From Mastigocoleus sp. MO_188.B34 (GTDB taxonomy: Bacteria; Cyanobacteriota; Cyanobacteriia; Cyanobacteriales; Nostocaceae): a stretch of 64,000 nucleotides of DNA. Numbering within the stretch: the first letter of the stretch is position 1; each line of letters begins with the position of its first letter. The stretch is taken from contig NZ_JASJDK010000008.1 in NCBI RefSeq assembly GCF_030065675.1, positions 1-64,000 of the forward strand. The letters are read 5' to 3'. The position numbers were made by a program, and so were the translations under genes. Shown here one piece after another: positions 10,120 through 20,045 of this stretch. Below the pieces are notes generated by a model, which did not search any database, was not told the DNA's origin, and worked only from the letters and a program-made list of their open reading frames with translations.

Positions 10120-11061
10120 GTGATGAAAAAACAAGTATTTATTGGCACTTTAAGTATATGTACTTTTTTAACTAGTTTTATATGGATATACTCTAAAAGT
10201 GCTCATGCCGTTATCTTTCAACCACCACCTGACGAAGGAACTCCGAGGGAAACAAAAGGAGGAGCATCCCGTAGAGATGTGAAATTTGTTCCACCTCCTC
10301 AACGTCAAACTCCTAGTCGAACTTCTAGTGGTGGTTCTCGAGGTAGTCTATTTGCTCCTAAACGGGAAAATGGAACTCCAAAATCTGGTACCGGAGGAGT
10401 ATCTCGTGGGGATTTATTTACCCCAAAACCAGGAAATGAAACCCCTAAATCCGGAACAGCAGGAGGAGGATCTCGTAATGATCCAACATCTTCCAGTTCT
10501 CAAAATATCAATCCTCAATCTAGTGTAATTTCTCCTCGGACAATTTTACCGCTTTTACCTCAAACCTTTTTTGGTACAACAGTCTCTGAGCGACCTAACA
10601 TTTTTGTTTATTTACCTGAGTCTACAGCACAAGAAGCTATTTTTAGCTTTAAAAATGCTGCCGGTAAAACCTTGCATCATGTGAAAATTCCAGTTTCGGG
10701 TAAGGCTGAAGTTCTGGCTATAAAAATTCCCACGAGTTTAGAGTTGGAACAAAATTACAAATGGTTTTTAGCATTAAAGGTTAATAATCAGCTTACCCCT
10801 AGAACACCTTACGTCAATGGTTGGATCAAGCGAATTCAACCAAATTCAGAATTATTACAGGCTATAGAAAATGAAGATGGTCTTAAACAAGCAAAAGCTT
10901 TTGGCAAATATGGTGTATGGTACGACTGCATAGAAACTTTAGCAAAACTGCGCGTTCAAAAACCCAATGATAAAATTTTAGATAAACATTGGTCAGAGTT
11001 GCTAGGTTCTGTTGAACTAAAAGATATTGACAAGGCTCCTATCGTAGCTCTAAATAATTAA
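10120..11061 (+). CDS. Secreted DUF928 domain protein
   Basis: The 313-residue product begins with a signal peptide (MMKKQVFIGTLSICTFL ... SAHA). Residues about 30-140 are a low-complexity Gly/Ser/Pro region with imperfect tandem units of the form GTPKSGTGGVSRGDLFTPKP. The C-terminal half matches DUF928: RPNIFVYLPESTAQEAIFSF, VSGKAEVLAIKIP, LELEQNYKWFLALKV, VNGWIKRI and a helical end. The function is unknown. In cyanobacteria DUF928 genes often lie beside CHASE2 kinases, TpsB transporters and CHAT proteins, and both of the first two are direct neighbours here. This suggests an extracytoplasmic role tied to that secretion/sensing locus. Confidence 0.85.
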   Translation: MMKKQVFIGTLSICTFLTSFIWIYSKSAHAVIFQPPPDEGTPRETKGGASRRDVKFVPPPQRQTPSRTSSGGSRGSLFAPKRENGTPKSGTGGVSRGDLFTPKPGNETPKSGTAGGGSRNDPTSSSSQNINPQSSVISPRTILPLLPQTFFGTTVSERPNIFVYLPESTAQEAIFSFKNAAGKTLHHVKIPVSGKAEVLAIKIPTSLELEQNYKWFLALKVNNQLTPRTPYVNGWIKRIQPNSELLQAIENEDGLKQAKAFGKYGVWYDCIETLAKLRVQKPNDKILDKHWSELLGSVELKDIDKAPIVALNN

Positions 11062-11392
11062 TTCAAGTTTACAAGTTCATAAATCAATAAATTTCAGTAG
11101 CACACATTAAAACTATGCCCATAACAAGCTATTTAATCGTTTATGGTATCTTTTGCTAGAGATTTTTTTAGATACTTCTAGGAAAGATTTCACCAATTCT
11201 TATTCTCTTTAAGTGATTTACTAATTTGAGGAGAGATTGTACGAATTTAGAATTCCAAAACCATAAACTGTATGAGAATCAACTCGCAACAATACATCAG
11301 ATATTTAAAACATGATCAAGGATACATAAATAGTGTTAAAGATATATATTTCTAGGATATACATTTCTAGAATATATATTTTATTTTTTTTC

Positions 11393-11416
11393 AGAGACGG
11401 GATATGTCTCGTCTCT
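11393..11416. repeat. Dispersed hairpin AGAGACG...CGTCTCT, copy 1
   Basis: AGAGACG (11393-11399) and CGTCTCT (11410-11416) form a hairpin just upstream of the CHASE2 kinase gene. It is the shortest of five related hairpins in this window. The rest of the 395-base gap 11062-11456 is AT-rich with no other structure I can name. Confidence 0.65.
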
Positions 11417-11456
11417 ATAGTTATAAACTTGACTGTTCCCTGCTCAAAATAGATGT

Positions 11457-14282
11457 ATGTGGCAGAAATTTAAAGCTTTATTTAGAAAAACTCATAGTGT
11501 TTTTATTATTACCCCAAGTGTTGCTCTTGTCGTTTCAGTTGGACAGGCAGTAGGACTATTTAACTTAGCAGAATGGGCAACCCAAAATCAATTTTTTCGC
11601 TGGCGCTCAACAAAAAAATTAGCTCCGGAAGTTGTAATTGTCACTATTGATGAACAAGATATTCAATTTGTAGGTAAATGGCCAATTTCAGACCAATCCC
11701 TCGCTCAATTATTAAAAAAAATTCGCGTACAAAAACCCCGCGCCATTGGTCTAGATATATATCGAGATTTACCAGAAGGAACAGGAAGAGAAGAGCTTGT
11801 ACAAGTTTTTCGTACCACTCCAAATTTATTTGGAGTTGAAAAAATAACAGGAGAACGAGTCAAACCACCACCGGAATTAAAAAAACGAGAGCAAGTTGGT
11901 TTGGCAGACTTAGTATTAGATAGCGATTTCCATGTACGACGAGCCCTACTAACTGCTGTTGATAAAGAAGAAGAAAATACTCTCAAAGCAGGATTAGGAA
12001 CCATTGTTGCTTTAAAGTATTTGGAAAAAGAAGGAATTACTTTAGAAAGCATTGACCCCCAACGACAAAAATTCCGGTTAGGTAAACAAATTTACCTACC
12101 CTTACAAAATCTAGAAGCTGGTTATCGGGATAAAGATTTAGGTGGATATCAAATTTTACTTAATTGGTATGGCTCGGAAAAAGCCTTCGTAAGGGTGAAG
12201 ATGCGGGATGTTTTACAGGGAAATATTCCCAAGGATATAATGCGCGATCGCATGGTGTTTATTGGTTCAACTGCTGCGAGTACTAATGATTTTTTTAGTA
12301 CCCCGTTTAGTTCTTCTTGGCTATCGGAAACAACTCAGACACCTGGTGTAGCTATTCACGCTAATATTGCTTTACAATTAATCCACGGAGCAAAAACTGG
12401 CACAGCTAACTTAAAAGGTTTTTCTGGAAGTGATTTTCTTGTTTGGATCATTTTTTGGTCTGCCATTGGGTCTTTCGGTACTTGGTTTTTAAGTGCTAAT
12501 TGTACTCAAAAATCCCTCATCGGAGGCAATATACTCTGGGCAACTGCAGGTATTAGTATAGTCTTTCTGGGTGGTACCTATTGGAGTTTCTTAGGCGGAC
12601 TATTGGTACCGGTAGTCCCCACTTTAGTTGCTTTTATTGGTAGCACGATCGCCACAACGAATGCCTATAAACAGCAGAAACTGGAAGAAACTAATAGCCA
12701 ATTGGAAATTGCTAATACTCAATTACTGCAATACTCGAAAACCCTAGAAACAAAAGTCGAAGAACGAACCCACGAGTTGCTCAAAGCGAAGCAAGCTGCA
12801 GAGATCGCGAACCAAGCTAAAAGCGATTTCCTTGCTAATATGAGTCATGAATTGCGCACGCCACTCAATGGCATAATTGGATATGCTCAAGTTTTAGAGC
12901 GTTCGCCAACCATTACAGATAAAAATCGAGAAGGAGTTAGTATTATTCATCAGTGTGGTTCCCATCTCCTAATGCTGATTAATGATATTTTAGATCTTTC
13001 GAAAATCGAAGCCGGTAAATTAGAGTTATTTCCCAACAAAATTCATTTACCAGGTTTTTTAAATGGCGTTACAGAGATGTGTCGGATTCGGGCACAGCAG
13101 AAAGGTATTTCGTTTGATGTCATTCTGGATCGAAATCTACCGACTGCTGTCAATGCTGATGAAAAAAGATTGAGACAAGTACTAATAAACTTGATTGGAA
13201 ATGCCATTAAATTTACTGATAATGGTGGAGTAATTTTTAAAATAGATACTATTAAAACTATTACATCTAAAACTTTAGTCACGGAAAATAGAGATATAGA
13301 CAGTAAAGAAATTGTAAACCCCTCACCAGCTTGCAATATTCGTTTTCAGATAGAAGATACAGGTGTTGGAATGTCACCCGAACAATTGGAGAAAATTTTT
13401 CAACCTTTTGAGCAAGTAGGTGATGTTGGAAAGCGTCCTGATGGTACAGGTTTAGGATTAACCATCAGTCAAAGAATTACGACTTTGATGGGTAGTCAAA
13501 TAAAAGTCCAGAGTCGTTGCGGTGAAGGAAGTATTTTTTCGTTGGATTTAACGATGCCGATCGTTAATGATTGGAATACACAAGAAGTAGTATCACAACA
13601 ACAAAAAATTACAGGAATTCGGGGTACCCCACCTCAAATTCTTATTGTTGATGATGACAATCAGCACTGTTGCATGTTGAGTAATTTACTACAAAGTATT
13701 AGTTTTCGTACTTTGGAAGCAAGTGATGGTTTACAAGGTCTAAAGTTAGCAATTGGAAATCGACCTGATTTAATTTTACTCGATTTAGTCATGCCGAATA
13801 TGGATGGCTTTGAACTCATGGTTAAACTTCACGAGAATCCCCAAACAACCTCAATTCCTATTATTGTCTCCAGTGCAAAAGTGTTTGAAGCCGAGCGTCA
13901 AAAAAGTCTAGAAGCAGGGGCAAAAAACTTTTTACCTAAACCTCTACAAATAGAGGAGTTACTTAATGCATTACAAACCATACTAAAAATTGAGTGGATA
14001 TACGAGCAATCGGAATTAGCAAAACCATCTTGGAAAGAATCACAGACTTCAATTCCTGAAAGCAAGTTAATTTTGCCATCCCAAGATATTTTGCAGCAAC
14101 TTTATCACTTGGCAATGATGGGTGATATCCCAACTATTGAGGAAACACTAAAAGATGTTACCAATCAGAGCGCAGAATTTATTGTTTTTACCAAAAAAAT
14201 TGGAGAACTTGCAGCCAATTTTCAAACTAGAAAAATACGTAATTTTCTCGAGCAATTTGTCTTAAAGGATTCACCTCAATGA
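11457..14282 (+). CDS. CHASE2 hybrid sensor histidine kinase with receiver domain
   Basis: The 941-residue membrane sensor has one N-terminal membrane segment (about 14-37), an extracytoplasmic CHASE2 domain (about 45-310: [36 protein letters not shown]), three membrane helices (about 325-400), a coiled coil, HisKA with H464 ([12 protein letters not shown]), HATPase ([21 protein letters not shown]), and a receiver domain with phospho-acceptor D776 ([13 protein letters not shown]). A helical tail of about 90 residues follows. The stop overlaps the start of the next kinase gene (ATGA), so the two are translationally coupled. The ligand is unknown. Confidence 0.93.
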   Translation: MWQKFKALFRKTHSVFIITPSVALVVSVGQAVGLFNLAEWATQNQFFRWRSTKKLAPEVVIVTIDEQDIQFVGKWPISDQSLAQLLKKIRVQKPRAIGLDIYRDLPEGTGREELVQVFRTTPNLFGVEKITGERVKPPPELKKREQVGLADLVLDSDFHVRRALLTAVDKEEENTLKAGLGTIVALKYLEKEGITLESIDPQRQKFRLGKQIYLPLQNLEAGYRDKDLGGYQILLNWYGSEKAFVRVKMRDVLQGNIPKDIMRDRMVFIGSTAASTNDFFSTPFSSSWLSETTQTPGVAIHANIALQLIHGAKTGTANLKGFSGSDFLVWIIFWSAIGSFGTWFLSANCTQKSLIGGNILWATAGISIVFLGGTYWSFLGGLLVPVVPTLVAFIGSTIATTNAYKQQKLEETNSQLEIANTQLLQYSKTLETKVEERTHELLKAKQAAEIANQAKSDFLANMSHELRTPLNGIIGYAQVLERSPTITDKNREGVSIIHQCGSHLLMLINDILDLSKIEAGKLELFPNKIHLPGFLNGVTEMCRIRAQQKGISFDVILDRNLPTAVNADEKRLRQVLINLIGNAIKFTDNGGVIFKIDTIKTITSKTLVTENRDIDSKEIVNPSPACNIRFQIEDTGVGMSPEQLEKIFQPFEQVGDVGKRPDGTGLGLTISQRITTLMGSQIKVQSRCGEGSIFSLDLTMPIVNDWNTQEVVSQQQKITGIRGTPPQILIVDDDNQHCCMLSNLLQSISFRTLEASDGLQGLKLAIGNRPDLILLDLVMPNMDGFELMVKLHENPQTTSIPIIVSSAKVFEAERQKSLEAGAKNFLPKPLQIEELLNALQTILKIEWIYEQSELAKPSWKESQTSIPESKLILPSQDILQQLYHLAMMGDIPTIEETLKDVTNQSAEFIVFTKKIGELAANFQTRKIRNFLEQFVLKDSPQ

Positions 14283-15583
14283 CTATCAAACTTCTTTCCA
14301 AGCCCAAGTATATCCTTTTAGTTGATGACAATCCCAATAATCTCAAGGTGTTATTTGAAGCTATTCAGGGTCATGGTTGGAAGGCTTTGATGGCAACAAA
14401 TGGAGAATCAGCAATTGAACAAGCAGAATATGCCAAACCGGATTTGATTCTGTTGGATGTTATGATGCCTGGAATTGATGGATTTGAAGCTTGTCGCAGA
14501 CTTAAAGCTAATTCTGTCACTCAAGATGTACCGGTAATTTTTATGACTGCTTTATCGGACACTACAGATAAAGTCAAAGGTTTAGAAATTGGTGCAGTTG
14601 ACTATATTACTAAACCATTTCAACAGGAAGAAGTAATTGCCAGATTAAAGTTACATTTAAATTTATCTCACCTTACCCATACTCTTGAACAAAAAGTGGA
14701 GGAGCGGACTGCTGAATTAAGCAAATCTCTAGAACAGCTACAAAAAACTCAATTACAATTGATCCAAAGTGAGAAGATGTCTACTTTGGGACAGCTAGTA
14801 GCAGGTATCGGTCATGAAATTAATAATCCGCTTAACTCAATAGTTGCAAATACATTCCATGTTCAAGAATATACTAGTGATATGCTTGAGGTACTAAACC
14901 TCTTCCAAGAAAAGTTTGCTGAACTAGATCCAAATATTGCTAAATTGTTGGAGAAAATTGATTTAGAGTTTCTCAACGAGGATTTGCCAAGCTTAATAAA
15001 ATCAATGCAACACGGGGTTACTCGCTTGGAAGGTATTAGCCTTTCTTTGAGAACTTTTGCCCGTTCCGACATTTCATCCAAGGTTGAATTTCAAATTCAT
15101 GAAGGACTTAATAGTACTCTAATGTTACTTCAGCATCGACTTAAAAGTAATAAAGATCGTCCCGAAATTGAGGTTGTCAAAGACTATGGTGATTTACCAC
15201 CTATCACTTGCTATCCTGGACAGATAAATCAAGTATTTATGAATTTAATTGCCAATGCAATTGATGCATTTGAGGAACTCAATTGTAATCGCTCTTATCA
15301 AGAAATCATTGCCGATCCAAATATTATCAATGTAAAAACAAGAGTGAGTGACGAAAAAAATACAGTTACAATTTATATTAAAGATAATGGTATTGGTTTA
15401 AACCCTCAAATACAAGATAAAATTTTTGACCAAACATTTACTACTAAGGCTGTTGGTAAGGGAACTGGTTTAGGATTAGCAATCAGCCGTCAGATAGTTG
15501 TGGAAAAACACAATGGAACTATCGAATATAACTCAATTCCTGGTCAAAGTACGGAATTTATAGTTACCCTACCTATTAGTTGA
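14279..15583 (+). CDS. Response regulator-histidine kinase (REC-HisKA-HATPase)
   Basis: The 434-residue soluble protein starts with a receiver domain ([25 protein letters not shown] with the acceptor Asp, [17 protein letters not shown]), followed by a coiled coil, a HisKA-type dimerisation motif [13 protein letters not shown], and an HATPase ([31 protein letters not shown]). It overlaps the CHASE2 kinase gene by four bases. The arrangement suggests a phosphorelay in which the first kinase or its receiver feeds this REC domain and modulates its kinase. No DNA-binding output protein is adjacent. Confidence 0.93.
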   Translation: MTIKLLSKPKYILLVDDNPNNLKVLFEAIQGHGWKALMATNGESAIEQAEYAKPDLILLDVMMPGIDGFEACRRLKANSVTQDVPVIFMTALSDTTDKVKGLEIGAVDYITKPFQQEEVIARLKLHLNLSHLTHTLEQKVEERTAELSKSLEQLQKTQLQLIQSEKMSTLGQLVAGIGHEINNPLNSIVANTFHVQEYTSDMLEVLNLFQEKFAELDPNIAKLLEKIDLEFLNEDLPSLIKSMQHGVTRLEGISLSLRTFARSDISSKVEFQIHEGLNSTLMLLQHRLKSNKDRPEIEVVKDYGDLPPITCYPGQINQVFMNLIANAIDAFEELNCNRSYQEIIADPNIINVKTRVSDEKNTVTIYIKDNGIGLNPQIQDKIFDQTFTTKAVGKGTGLGLAISRQIVVEKHNGTIEYNSIPGQSTEFIVTLPIS

Positions 15584-15774
15584 TTTTGTGATTTTTGATT
15601 TTTTAGTCTTGATATTTAGAGTTATTAATTTACCAGGATAACTAATTTACTTAGTCATACCATAGTGAAATATTATGCAAGTTTTTATACTGACCGATGT
15701 AGTCGTAAATCCCAATTGAATTACATTTAATTAAAAATAAGGTATTTTAGTAAGGTACAAATTAAATAAAGTTA

Positions 15775-16323
15775 ATGACAGTACAATTAACTTTAGAGAC
15801 AACAAGATTAAATTTACGTCCCTTATATTTGTCAGATTTAGATTCACTGCAAAAGGTAATAAGCACACGTGATATCGCTGATACTATGATTTCTATTCCT
15901 TATCCTTATCATCATAGTGAAGCTGAAAGATATATTCGCAAAAAGATTTCTGAGTTTGAATCGGGTAATTCTGTAACTTTTGTTATTGAACCAAAAGGGA
16001 ACAATTTCCTCAGAGGTGTGATTGAAATTCGAGAAATTGAACTGGAGCATTCTCAAGCAGAATTAAGTTTTTGGTTAGCGGTTGAATGTTGGGGGAAAGG
16101 TTATATGACTGAAGCGTTAAAACCTGTGTTAAATTTCTGCTTTAACCATCTACATCTGAACAGAATTTATTCTTATCACATGACAAGAAATTTAGCTTCT
16201 GGTCGGGTATTAAAGAAAAATGGGTTTGTGCAAGAAGGAATTCTGCGTCAACGGGTCAAGAAGTGGGGTGTATTTGAAGATGTAGTGATGGTTGCAATAC
16301 TATATAAAGATTGGCAAAATTAA
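15775..16323 (+). CDS. GNAT N-acetyltransferase, RimJ/RimL-like
   Basis: The 182-residue protein has the GNAT_3 pattern: TTRLNLRPLYLSDLDSLQKV at the start, a central beta strand (ELSFWLAVECWGKGYMTEAL) carrying the acetyl-CoA loop, and LNRIYSYHMTRNLASGRVLK plus KKNGFVQEGILRQ near the end. Such enzymes acetylate ribosomal-protein N-termini, amino acids or small amines; the substrate cannot be read from the sequence. It is a single gene, with no clear operon partner. Confidence 0.85.
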   Translation: MTVQLTLETTRLNLRPLYLSDLDSLQKVISTRDIADTMISIPYPYHHSEAERYIRKKISEFESGNSVTFVIEPKGNNFLRGVIEIREIELEHSQAELSFWLAVECWGKGYMTEALKPVLNFCFNHLHLNRIYSYHMTRNLASGRVLKKNGFVQEGILRQRVKKWGVFEDVVMVAILYKDWQN

Positions 16324-16834
16324 TAATTACCATGTCAGACTATAACTACAGTTGATATTTTATTGTTTAAAAGTAATTAACAACAGGTTTAGTAAAAAAT
16401 TTTTGTTAGTACGTACCAATTTATAACAAAAGACTTTTTTAGATTGCAGTCGTATTTGTGCATTTTTAAAATTGGCGATGGCTTCGGCTATACCCTACGG
16501 GCTTATCGCATCAAATTAGCGATCGCATAATAATTATTATTTAATTGTATGAAATTTATACAAGTCCTAAATATAAGTTGGAGCTATAAATTAGAACATC
16601 TGATACAAGAAATAACTTATTCAAAATATAAATTCATTTAAATATACACTTAAAACTTTTTTAAGCCCGTAATGTATATTTTTTTTAATTATTTAATTGG
16701 GCTTTGAAGATTCTTTAACAATTATGACTGGAATGCAAAATTTGCATTAGTTTGAAATGAAGGCGGCAATTTTACTTGCCGAACCCACACATAAAATGTG
16801 TCCCATAGTTTTCAAACATAGTAGGTATACAAGA
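16324..16834. other. AT-rich leader region upstream of the CpcL-type gene
   Basis: This gap contains a GC-rich dispersed-repeat fragment at about 16476-16530 (GGCGATGGCTTCGGCTATAC, then a GCGATCGC octamer). The last 300 bases are very AT-rich and presumably hold the linker gene promoter. Confidence 0.5.
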
Positions 16835-17557
16835 GTGGCTATTCCTCTTTTAACTTATTCTCCTTCTAGTCAAAATCAACGCGTACCTGGATATGAAATT
16901 CCAAATGAAGAAAAACCCAGGGTTTATTCAAGTGAATTCTCATACAATCCCAAAGAGATTAGTGAGTTAATTTGGGCTGCATACTATCAAGTATTTCACG
17001 AACAACAGATGCTGAGTAGTAACCGCCAATCATTCTTGGAATCTCAGCTTGCATCGGGTCAGATTAATGTAAAAGACTTTATCAGAGGATTAGCACTTTC
17101 CGATCCATTTCGCAGACTGAACTATAACAGCAACAATAACTATCGTTTCGTAGAAATTTGTTTTCAACGTCTTTTAGGTCGTCAAGTTTACGATGAACGT
17201 GAAAAACTTGCTTGGTCAATTGTGTTAGCAACCAAAGGTTTGAAAGGTTTTATTGATGAATTATTAAATAGTGAAGAGTATATGACCAACTTTGGTTATA
17301 GTACTGTTCCTTATCAAAGACGACGTATTCTACCTCAACGTTCTCATGGCGAATTACCCTTTGCTCGTATGGCTCGTTATGGGGAAGACTACCGTAATAA
17401 ACTGCCTAAGTCTAGCTTAGCTGCTGCATTTAAGCCTAAATATGAGCTTTCTGACAAACCCATTGTTTTAGGTTTGTTAGCAACTTCTGCAGCTTTGATT
17501 ATTGCTGTATATCTATTACCTATACTTGGTTTATTACCAAAGCTGGGTACATTTTAG
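16835..17557 (+). CDS. cpcL: Membrane-anchored phycobilisome rod linker, CpcG2/CpcL type
   Basis: The protein has the CpcG N-terminus (AIPLLTYSPSSQNQRVPGYE), one phycobilisome linker domain (ELIWAAYYQVFHEQQMLSSNRQ ... FRRLNYNSNNNYRFVEICFQRLLG), and a hydrophobic C-terminal helix (VLGLLATSAALIIAVYLLPI) close to the end. Rod-core CpcG lacks that helix. CpcL, which anchors core-less phycocyanin rods to the membrane near photosystem I, has it. I chose the GTG at 16835 because the family consensus begins exactly there; the frame extends upstream to ATG 16757 but the extra 26 residues do not resemble any linker. The protein would then be 240 residues, a normal length. No phycocyanin genes are adjacent. 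Confidence 0.88.
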   Translation: MAIPLLTYSPSSQNQRVPGYEIPNEEKPRVYSSEFSYNPKEISELIWAAYYQVFHEQQMLSSNRQSFLESQLASGQINVKDFIRGLALSDPFRRLNYNSNNNYRFVEICFQRLLGRQVYDEREKLAWSIVLATKGLKGFIDELLNSEEYMTNFGYSTVPYQRRRILPQRSHGELPFARMARYGEDYRNKLPKSSLAAAFKPKYELSDKPIVLGLLATSAALIIAVYLLPILGLLPKLGTF

Positions 17558-17679
17558 ACATCTAAACAGTTACTTATTAACGATGTGGACAAACCACATT
17601 GAAATATCTGTTAAAGATGTACTTTCATCTCTTCATCTGTGCTTCACAAATTGAACTGTGAAGTCTATATTTCTCTTAC

Positions 17680-17728
17680 AGAGACGCGGTGTTTTGGATC
17701 TAACTTCAGATCATGGTATCGCGTCTCT
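17680..17728. repeat. Dispersed hairpin AGAGACGCG...CGCGTCTCT, copy 2
   Basis: Perfect 9-bp arms (17680-17688 and 17720-17728) enclose a 31-base loop with an inner ATCTnACTTCAGAT hairpin. It lies between the CpcL-type gene and the Rpn gene, and might serve as a terminator for the former. Otherwise the gap 17558-17911 has no recognisable element. Confidence 0.7.
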
Positions 17729-17911
17729 AAAAATTATTTTGGGCTGCATAACACTACGTAATTAAGTTAGAAGATTTTAGATAAGCAAAAAACCAGCAAA
17801 ATCTAGCTTTTTCAGCAGAATTTATTATAAATTGGCTTAAATCTACTACTTTTGTGGACCCACGCTATGAGACTTGGAATCCATTCCAAGTCACTTGTAT
17901 GTTTGACAGCT

Positions 17912-18682
17912 ATGTTTGATAGTCTTTGTAAATACCTGGTAGAAAAATTTTCTGATGATTTTGCAACTTGGTTGTTAGGAGAACCAATCAGCTTAACCGA
18001 GTTAAGTCCCAAAGAACTTTCTCTGGAACCAATTCGCGCTGACGCTCTGATATTAAGACAATCCGAAAAACTTGTTTTACAGGTCGAATTTCAAACTCAA
18101 CCCGATCCAAAAATTCCCTTTCGGATGACGGATTATCGTTTGCGAGTATATCGCCGTTTTCCCGATAAAAAGATGCGTCAAGTGGTGATTTATCTCAAAA
18201 AAACCAATTCTGAAGAAGTTTATAAAAGCAAATTTGAGCTTGAAGAAACCATACATCGTTTTCAAGTCATTCGTCTTTGGGAGCAACCAACAGAAATATT
18301 CTTGCAAACTCCCGCTTTACTTCCATTTGCAGTTCTAAGCAATACTGAAAGTAAGACTAGCACTTTGCAGGAAGTTGCAACCCGAATAAATAACATCAAT
18401 GACAAAAAAATCCAAAGCGATGTGGCTGCATCTGCGTTTATTCTAGCTGGGTTAGTATTGAAACAAGAGGAAATTCAACGTTTACTGAGGAGGGATATTA
18501 TGCGCGATTCAGTAACTTATCAATTGATTAAAGAAGAGGGTGCTGAAGAAAACACTCGAAAAATTGCTATTAATATGCTCCAAGAAGGAATTTCGATTGA
18601 ATTAGTTGCAAAAACTACTGGTTTAACAGTGGAAGAAGTGCAGCAATTACAAAGCACTCAAGTTGATAATCAAGCTGAGTAA
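17912..18682 (+). CDS. Rpn-family recombination-promoting nuclease (PD-(D/E)XK transposase-like)
   Basis: The protein reads MFDSLCKYLVEKFSDDFATWLLG, then SLEPIRADALIL, VLQVEFQTQPDPKIPFRMTDYRL and QVVIYLK, the N-terminal PD-(D/E)XK core of the Rpn family (Asp in RADALIL, Glu and Gln in VEFQ). The C-terminal third is helical (DVAASAFILAGLVLKQEEIQRLL, then GISIELVAKTTGLTVEEVQQLQ). I use the ATG at 17912 because the family starts there; an in-frame ATG at 17852 adds 20 unrelated residues. Members are numerous in cyanobacteria and behave like selfish or defence-type nucleases. The gene borders the defence island that follows. Confidence 0.85.
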   Translation: MFDSLCKYLVEKFSDDFATWLLGEPISLTELSPKELSLEPIRADALILRQSEKLVLQVEFQTQPDPKIPFRMTDYRLRVYRRFPDKKMRQVVIYLKKTNSEEVYKSKFELEETIHRFQVIRLWEQPTEIFLQTPALLPFAVLSNTESKTSTLQEVATRINNINDKKIQSDVAASAFILAGLVLKQEEIQRLLRRDIMRDSVTYQLIKEEGAEENTRKIAINMLQEGISIELVAKTTGLTVEEVQQLQSTQVDNQAE

Positions 18683-18841
18683 ATATTACTTACTTATTTT
18701 TTTCTTGTTTTGATTGAGATTTCCAGTGTGTTTGGTATGCGCTGGATTTTTTTGTGAATAGTGTGTGCGATCGCTGTAGACTGAGCTGCAAGAGGAGGAG
18801 TTTGATTTGAGTAAGTTTTATCTTGGACTATATGGGTAAAA

Positions 18842-20011
18842 TTAATTTGTTGCTTCGTTGTTTGTGATGGGTAATTTTAAATCTTGCTCCCAGGATCTTC
18901 TAAGTTTACAATTATCTACTAAATTGGACAAATCTTCTTTAATTTGATTTCTCACACTAGCACTATCCTGAAGCCTAATAGACCACTCTGCTTCCCAAAA
19001 TTCTTTTGGAAGTAATTTGACAATAGTTAAAACATGTTTCTTTACTTTTTTTGACTCAAATACATCTACCAAATCTAATTCCCATGCATATTTCAAGCGT
19101 TCAGAAATAAACTCATTCAATGCATTGATATTCACTTTCTTCATAAATGTATTATCTTTAGCCCATAATTCCGGATAGTTATCTTTGATAACTTGCCACA
19201 TAGCACAAAAAATATCAACTAAAGAATCTTCATCCTCTTCCAAGAAAGTAAAAACACTTTTCAAGTATTTGATAGATTGCTCTATTGCAGCTATTGGAAC
19301 TAACTTTTGCCCTTCTTTATTGTATGGCCAATCTAGCAAATCTTTAAATGGACTTGTATCTAAATCATTAATATCTCTGAGTGTCGGAGATGTGTTTCCA
19401 TATTTTACACCTGCTTTTAAAAGACGATCTTGTAGTTGTTTTTCATTTAAATTAGCGATTATAGCTTTAACATTATTTGTAGATACTTTAACTGCTTTAT
19501 TATTTATGACTATAAACTGAAATGCTTGCTCTTCAAGAGTAGCATCTAGCAAAGCAACAACAAGCACGGGTAAATCTTCTGAGGAATAATCTGATAGACC
19601 ATATAGACGGTGTTGTCCATCGACTACATAAGCACAAGGTTTATTATTGAGTGAAAATTCAATTGTTCCCCATTGCAATTTCTCATCACATCCATTATAG
19701 ATATTAATTTGTTCGCCAAAACATTCTCCTACTTTTTCTTCTAAAGAATTAAATTTTACTACCCCTTCTTCAAACGCCAAGAGAATATTATTTGGAATAG
19801 TATTCTTGGTATCCGATTTCACAAATCTAGTAATAGATTTTCTTCTCGTCTCTCTTAATAATCTTTGAATACCTTCTGGTGAATCTTGAGTTCTTCGGAC
19901 TTCTGCCCACTGCTTGATATCTTTTACGAGAGCATTAAATATAAAAAAAGGAGTAGTATTTTCATCACCTCTTTGTCTCACACGACAACCAAAGTAAATT
20001 TTTTGTTCCAT
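18842..20011 (-). CDS. DGQHR-domain protein (DndB-like paralogue)
   Basis: The 389-residue protein has the motif VDGQHRLYG at residues 130-138, the signature of DndB-type DGQHR proteins in a ParB-like fold, followed by a conserved FIVINNKAVKVSTNNVKAII segment and a helical C-terminal half. It is shorter than, and clearly different from, the dndB product encoded at 25149-26750. It lies 34 bases downstream of an HNH nuclease gene on the same strand, so the two probably form an operon. It starts at an ATG that overlaps a palindrome, ATATTAATAT. I infer a DNA-modification or defence role; whether it acts with the Dnd proteins is unknown. Confidence 0.8.
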   Translation of the reverse strand: MEQKIYFGCRVRQRGDENTTPFFIFNALVKDIKQWAEVRRTQDSPEGIQRLLRETRRKSITRFVKSDTKNTIPNNILLAFEEGVVKFNSLEEKVGECFGEQINIYNGCDEKLQWGTIEFSLNNKPCAYVVDGQHRLYGLSDYSSEDLPVLVVALLDATLEEQAFQFIVINNKAVKVSTNNVKAIIANLNEKQLQDRLLKAGVKYGNTSPTLRDINDLDTSPFKDLLDWPYNKEGQKLVPIAAIEQSIKYLKSVFTFLEEDEDSLVDIFCAMWQVIKDNYPELWAKDNTFMKKVNINALNEFISERLKYAWELDLVDVFESKKVKKHVLTIVKLLPKEFWEAEWSIRLQDSASVRNQIKEDLSNLVDNCKLRRSWEQDLKLPITNNEATN

Positions 20012-20019
20012 ATTAATAT
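20010..20019. promoter_or_regulatory. Palindrome ATATTAATAT at the DGQHR gene start
   Basis: The minus strand reads GATATTAATATG, with the last three bases being the start codon. The identical 12-mer begins dndB at 26748-26759. DndB-type proteins have been reported as repressors of dnd operons, so a shared operator is possible, but this is inference. Confidence 0.4.
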
Positions 20020-20045
20020 CCTAATAATGATGTAATGTTAGTAAT

